A stretch of 64,000 nucleotides of DNA. Source: Amphibalanus amphitrite (Eukaryota; Arthropoda; Thecostraca; Balanomorpha; Balanidae). The notes below the pieces were generated by a model. It was given only the letters and a program-made list of their open reading frames with translations. It had not been told where the DNA came from and did no database searches. Below, one piece after another: positions 58,701-64,000 of this stretch (the first letter of the stretch is position 1; each line of letters opens with the position of its first letter). The DNA is taken from the NCBI RefSeq assembly GCF_019059575.1, contig NW_024881714.1, positions 248,001-312,000 of the forward strand, read 5' to 3'. Made by a program: the position numbers and the translations under genes.

Positions 58701-61700
58701 GAGGAGCTCTCCTGTGAATAGGCAAAAAAATGCCAGTGGACGGAAGGATAAGAAATCTTCCAAATGAGACATGTTTCGATGGGTGGGTGGGACCGGGAGC
58801 CGAGCGTCTGACTGGGGCAGTCCCGGGAACCGTAATCCCCGCCCCGCCCTAGTTCCCTATCTGAACCTAAATCGGACGACACTGTGCCACGCCGCCTCCG
58901 CCGCCGTCGTCGCCGGGTCCACAAATAACTAGCACGCAAACGCATCTGCGGGCGGCCGACATTCGTCGGTCGCCGCGGCACCGACCGCCGGCCTCGCTGG
59001 CACGTCGGTCACACGGTGTAGCTTCCTCTCCCTCAAGCACAGCCACTCTGCTCGTCAGCACAACCCTCACACTTCCAAATCGCACCACACCTCTCACACC
59101 AACCCGAAACTTCGCACACCACCCTCCAACGCCGGCACGCGCGAGCGAACTGGCCCGGCCGGGTTCTGGGGGTGCGGTGCCGCGACGCGGCCGACCTGGC
59201 CGGCAGGTGGCTTCCCGAGCCGTGGCACGTTGCCATGGCGACCAAGACGCGGCGGCCAGGTAGACTGTGCCGCACGACACGCTTGCTGAGCCCGACGGGG
59301 CGGGACAGAATGGGCGGGTAGGGGGAGGTGAATGGGGTGCAGATTGCAGAGGGCCGCCAGACAGAGGGGAGGGAGGGGCGGGTCGTGCATGGCTGCAGCC
59401 GGAAATGGCGGATCTGAGGGGCCGCCCGCCGGTGTAGCACCATCACAAAGGGTCACGAGCAGCGCGGCGGTGGGACGAGCACGGCAGCCCGGCGGCAGGG
59501 ACCGGAGAATGGAGTAGTGGGTAGCAAACCCTGACCCGTCGCTTCTGTGTGCCCGACCCACAGCAGTGGTTTCTACTTGCGACCATGACATCGATGTTAC
59601 GAATTCCTGGAAATCGATCATTGAATACAACCGTCGCATGACTGGTCGTGATTGCACGGTTCGGTCGATTTTGTCGGAAGCGGGGGACGACCTTCAGATT
59701 GCAAACAAGCTCAGACGACGGAAATCCATTAACGACATCCACGAATCGCTCTCATGTGCACATTCAATTGAGCAGGCCAGTGCAGTGGAGACCACGAGAC
59801 AGCCAATGCTTATAACCAGGCTTTGGCTGTATAGCCTGTATTCGTTGTGTTTCCCGAATCATGATAAATGATACATATCCTACCTAGGCCATATCGCTTT
59901 TAGGCCACCTGAACCTCATGTGATGTTTTAACACTCGTAAGTCGTAAATCGTAAATTAAGCTCAGCAACAGCCACCAAAAACATGCAATAAGAATTCAAG
60001 TTCTCAGGACCTCGATATTGTTCACGGTGGTATAAGAAGTCCCTTTGAACAGTGGCCCGATGATAAGCTTTTAAGACCAGTTTTGGAGTACAGGGGAGCT
60101 TTAATTCCTAATTCTTTCACATGCAATACGTATAAGTCGTTATTTCATAATACCTACTTACGTCTTACGTAATGAAACTGGACACTTGAGTACATAAAAA
60201 TAAGACCCATGATTCGGTGGTTGGATAGGAGCATGTGCATGCTTAATATGTTGCTTAATCGTTAGCCACTAATAAATGTCTATAGTTTACAGCCGGCCAA
60301 AATTGCTTATAATAGTCACCGAAAAAAAAACGTATGGATTTTTTTTTTAATTTAAACTTAGCGAAGCAGAGCAGTAAGTTATACAATAGGTACCTACTAC
60401 GTTATATGTAGGTTTTAGTAAATTCCGTGTACAGACAGGTGAGCATGACTAAAATTGAAACGGTCAATCCCGTGTCAAGGCGGGTAATCACGACCGTATT
60501 TCAGCGAATACTGGGAGGAGTTGAATGTACAGGTCAAAGTCAGTCCGTTGTCCATATTGGTCAACTTCTAGTCCCGTAGCCCTCACTTATTAAACAGCAC
60601 TGAGACTTATAAGTCATTGGACATATTTTGGCACCAGCCAAAAAGTGCACTCCTTTGACGATATCAGCCACTGCTGAGTGTCTGTTTTAGCTGTCTAAGA
60701 CAGTCAGGAGAGACGGTACTCTGTCCCTATCCGTGACTCGGCGGGGGCCCGCTCGGAGCGGGCACGGGCCACCTCCCCGACTGAAGGTGGCGCTAGCGTC
60801 ACCGCCAAGCGCAGACACCGATTGGCCCTCAAGGATGAATTCATCGCGAGCGATCAAAGACCGAACAGGATACACCCGTTCTGGGTGCGGGCTGCTCATT
60901 TCCAGCCCGGCTATTGGCACCCCTATCTGTGAGGTCGTGAATCTCCGGACGGCCGTGGTTTATGAGAGGCGGGCTGGGATAATGGGTAGGTCTGATGTGG
61001 CCAGAATCGATCGTCGGTTCAATGTGGCAATGATGGAGGTGCAACTTGACGGAATGTGGATTTCAGGGAACATTTTACCATAAATCTCGCTCTAACACAT
61101 ACCTACAGTGACTTCAAGACCCGGTCAAACATTAACGAGGTGAGTGAGCTTGGATTTTTGACAGCGGCGTTCGGTCCGTTTAAATATAAGTGATATTTTG
61201 AAATACACTAATATAATCTCCAGCAGTTTGGGAAGGCATTTCATTTGGAAAAGTCGAGTGTGCAGTAGGTAGCTGAAAGTTCAGGCATTCTTAAAAATTG
61301 AATAACAAATGAATAAGTAATTATAGGCTACCAAAAGCTGAATAATTGGTATACAAGCACGATAAAACAAATGAGGCATGATTTTTTCATGCAGCACAAA
61401 CCTGTCTTTTTATGTGGCATCACAGCTATCCAACGTTCCATCGGCTCTGTTTATTACGCTATGCCATAACGGCTGTGTGTCATGACCCTTGGCTGCAGTC
61501 GTCGGGTCGGGGCCGGACAGGTCGGGTCGGGTTTACGGCACGACTCGAGGGACAGTCGTCCAATATGTCGTAAACCTGCCGACACCAGCTGGGCCGGTCG
61601 CCCGACGCTGCCGACGCGACGGTACCGACACACAGAACGACGCCAGGGAGACGGGATGGCGGAGAGAGAAAATAGCGACACGGACAATACAGGAAGTGAG

Positions 61701-61790
61701 GAGAAGAGACGGGGAAAGTGTGGGGAAATAAAGTGGATGTGAGAATTGAAGAGCTAACAAAATGGACTTTGAAATCGATGGAGATTTTCC
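55771..61790. other. Upstream intergenic region, 6 kb
   Basis: No exon, RNA gene or transposon that I can support. Open frames at 57.2-59.7 kb overlap each other on both strands in GC-rich DNA and lack family motifs. Confidence 0.45.
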
Positions 61791-61794
61791 TTCA

Positions 61795-62031
61795 ATCATG
61801 TCCGTCTGTCCGTCGGCATGTCCGTCTATCCGTCTGTCCATTTCCGTGCCGTCCGTCTGTCTGTCCGTCCGTCTGTCCGTCTGTTCTGTCTGTCTGTCTG
61901 TCTGTCTGCCTGTCTGTCTGTCCGTCCGTCCGTCCGTCCGTCCGTCTGTCCGCCTGCCTGTCTGCCTGTCTATCTGTCCGTCTGTCTGTCTGTCTGTCCG
62001 TCTGTCCGTCTGTCCGTCTGTCCGTCTGTCC

Positions 62032-62074
<43 letters not shown>

Positions 62075-62185
62075 CGTCCGTCTGTCCGCCTGTCTGTCTG
62101 TCTGTATGTCCGTCCGTCTGTCCGCCTGCCTGCCCGTCTGTCCTGCTGCACGTCTGTCCGTCTGTATGTATGTCTACGTGTCTGC
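61795..62185. repeat. (GTCT/GTCC)n microsatellite, about 390 bp
   Basis: Interspersed TGTC, CGTC and TGCC tetranucleotides. All six-frame open frames here are artefacts. Confidence 0.95.
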
Positions 62186-62712
62186 GAGTGTAGTTAGTCA
62201 CCAATAATGCGAAATCGATATCGCTCGTTCGTGGGAGCCAGCAAGCCGGCAAGTCGGAGGTGTGGGTAAAAAGAAATGCGGTGACTTGCTGCCTAGCGAA
62301 ACATTAAGCGCTTCTGAAGGCAAATTTAGGACAAACTATCAGCTGTGTCCTTTTAACAAACTTTATTTTTGGCAGAGTGAAACGTTTCTGTTCAAAGTTA
62401 TCCGGTTCACGGGCTTGGCATCATTCTCCTCTCCTTACATTTCGGCTTGAACCTCAAAGCATTGCTCGTATTCGTACGTTTTACAGCAGCCATAAAAATG
62501 TGGAGTAGAACATGAATGATTGGATATTTGCAGTTTCAAACGACAAGTAGACATGCAATGTTTAAATATGTTTAATTTCATCCTAAATAGCCGATAGCGC
62601 CTGGTTCAGTAAAGGTAACAAAAGCAATACGAGCCATTATGTCATGCTGTCAATTTAAACGAGCCATTATGTCAAAAGCCATTATGTCTCGTAAAATAAC
62701 GTAGCCCGTAGG

Positions 62713-63385
62713 CAGGGGTGTAATTTTATATCTCTTTGTGGGGGCATATGCACCCACAATCCTGAAGTATGCCCCCACAATGATGAAAATGCACCCACAA
62801 GTCTCCTTTTACAAGCACCCTTTCGAGAGCACGGATCCCTTCGCATGTGCTCTAACGGCGTCCTCCTGACCGCCTCGCGTTCCTGGATAATATAGCGTTT
62901 TTAATCACTCGGCGCCCTTCTGGGAGAATGGCACCCTTTTGACAGCACTGCGCTATTCTCATGGTCTAACGGCGCCCTCCTGACCGTCTCGTGCCATTAT
63001 GTCTCTGTGTCCACCGTGCATCCTTAGACTGTTCGGCGCCCTTCTGGCCTCTCAGCGCCCCTGGACGACATAGCGTTTTCAATCACTCGGCGCCCTTCTA
63101 GGAGAGTGGTGCCCTTTTCATGGTCTCGCGGCGCCCTCGTAACCGTCTGGCGCCCCTACGTCCCCACCAACTTAGCATTACTGACTGTGCGGCGCCCTTC
63201 TGACCTCTCTGCGCCCCTGGATCATACATCATTTTGCATCACTTGGCGCCCTTCTGGGAGAATAGCGCCCTTGTCATGGTCTCACGGCGCCCTTGTAACC
63301 TTCTGGCGCCCCTACGTCCCCTAAGCGGCCTGGCGCCCCTATACAGCTGGGCACCCACAATCATTTTGGGAAAACTACACCACTG
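62713..63385. mobile_element. Non-autonomous hAT-like element 3 (673 bp) with perfect 8-bp TSD
   Basis: Ends CAGGGGTGTAATTTTAT and, inverted, CAGTGGTGTAGTTTTCC. Identical CCCGTAGG flanks at 62705-62712 and 63386-63393. Sub-terminal GCACCCACAAT is inverted too. No transposase. Confidence 0.9.
62850..63345. repeat. Internal degenerate repeats of hAT element 3
   Basis: Units with CGGCGCCCTTCTGGGAGAAT, GGCGCCCTCCTGACCGTCTC and GCGCCCCTGGA blocks recur about every 150-180 bp. Confidence 0.75.
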
Positions 63386-63540
63386 CCCGTAGGTACATTT
63401 TGTCTTTTTATGCATACTATTTTTATCGACGGGGTTAAAAATATTATAAAGAAGCAACAAACATTTTTTCTTTAAAAAACTGTTATGTCACATTGACAGG
63501 TCCGTACAAAGGATTTTATGCAGGGATGCGGAGCCGTGGA

Positions 63541-64000
63541 AATTTCAGACGGCTCCGGCTCCGGCTCCGGCTCCGGAGAAAAAAATCGGCTCCAGCTCCG
63601 GCTCCGGCTCCGGGTGAAATGTCATGGCGGCTCCGGCTCCGGCTCCGGCTCCGAGTAAAATGATCCGGCTCCGGCGGCTCCGGCTCCGGCGGCTCCGGCT
63701 CCGGCGGCTCCGACTCCGGCTTCTACTCAGTACATCCCCTAATACGGGTGGAAGAAAAAAGGCGATGGCCGATTGGTACACGTTGCTTCTGTATTTGTAT
63801 AACAAGGCTGTTTTGAATACCACATTGTTTTACGCCTTGTACTGTCAAACCTAGGTAAATAATTGTTTCCTCTTAAGAAAAGGAGCCGGAGTCGCCCCCT
63901 TTTTTGACGGCTCCGGCTCCGCCTCCGGCTCCGGGCTATATTGTTTCACGGCTCCGGCTCCGGCTCCGGCTCCGGGCAAAATATGCCGGCTCCGGCGGCT
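63541..64000. repeat. (GGCTCC)n hexanucleotide arrays flanking a 180-bp unique core
   Basis: CTCCGG/CGGCTC runs at 63550-63722 and 63906-64000 (running off the window) are separated by unique DNA. The left edge CAGGGATGCGGAGCCG looks like a transposon end. Confidence 0.85.

Noticed and set aside
61533..62252. 239-aa frame of Thr-Asp-Arg-Gln repeats and its + strand mirror
   Set aside because: Pure tetranucleotide microsatellite open in most frames.

Overview
This window is eukaryotic nuclear DNA. Genes are split by GT-AG introns, the flanks are rich in minisatellites and microsatellites, and small DNA transposons are present. Gene content and style (a trypsin-type protease, an M20 peptidase of the PM20D1 type, and a kazrin with a long low-complexity N-terminus) suggest an invertebrate. 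A GC-rich arthropod such as a crustacean is my guess, at low confidence. All gene calls come from reading translated exons, checking splice sites and checking that intron phases agree.

Layout. (1) 1-2076, + strand: the 3' half of a trypsin-like serine protease gene, three exons, all junctions phase 1. (2) 3285-5154, + strand: a complete two-exon PM20D1-like gene (505 aa). Its poly(A) signal is at 5624. (3) 55304 down to 6346, - strand: a 49-kb kazrin gene. I rebuilt 15 coding exons whose phases all agree and which give one open frame of 4050 nt (1349 aa): a low-complexity N-terminus, a coiled-coil region, a Ser/Pro/Gly linker and three SAM domains. A second large exon (27258-25773) has its own start and a phase-1 donor, and looks like an alternative first exon giving a product of about 1257 aa with an N-myristoylation-like start. 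The poly(A) signal of kazrin (5936-5931, - strand) lies about 300 bp from that of PM20D1, so the two genes converge tail to tail. (4) 55.8-64 kb: upstream intergenic DNA with simple repeats and a transposon; I see no gene there.

Mobile DNA: three non-autonomous hAT-like elements each have perfect 8-bp target-site duplications (8220-8699, 49689-51443, 62713-63385). A piggyBac-like MITE with TTAA duplications sits at 20497-21383 and is packed with AGGTCA half-sites, including perfect IR1 palindromes of the ecdysone-receptor type.

Most unusual observation: four separate minisatellites in two genes are built from copies of an exon-intron boundary. Three repeat the exon end plus the 5' splice site (serine protease exons a and b; kazrin exon 13). 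One repeats the pyrimidine tract, 3' splice site and exon start, with the three best copies in the same open frame. The true splice sites therefore sit at the edge of arrays of near-identical decoy sites. I know of no named system that does this.
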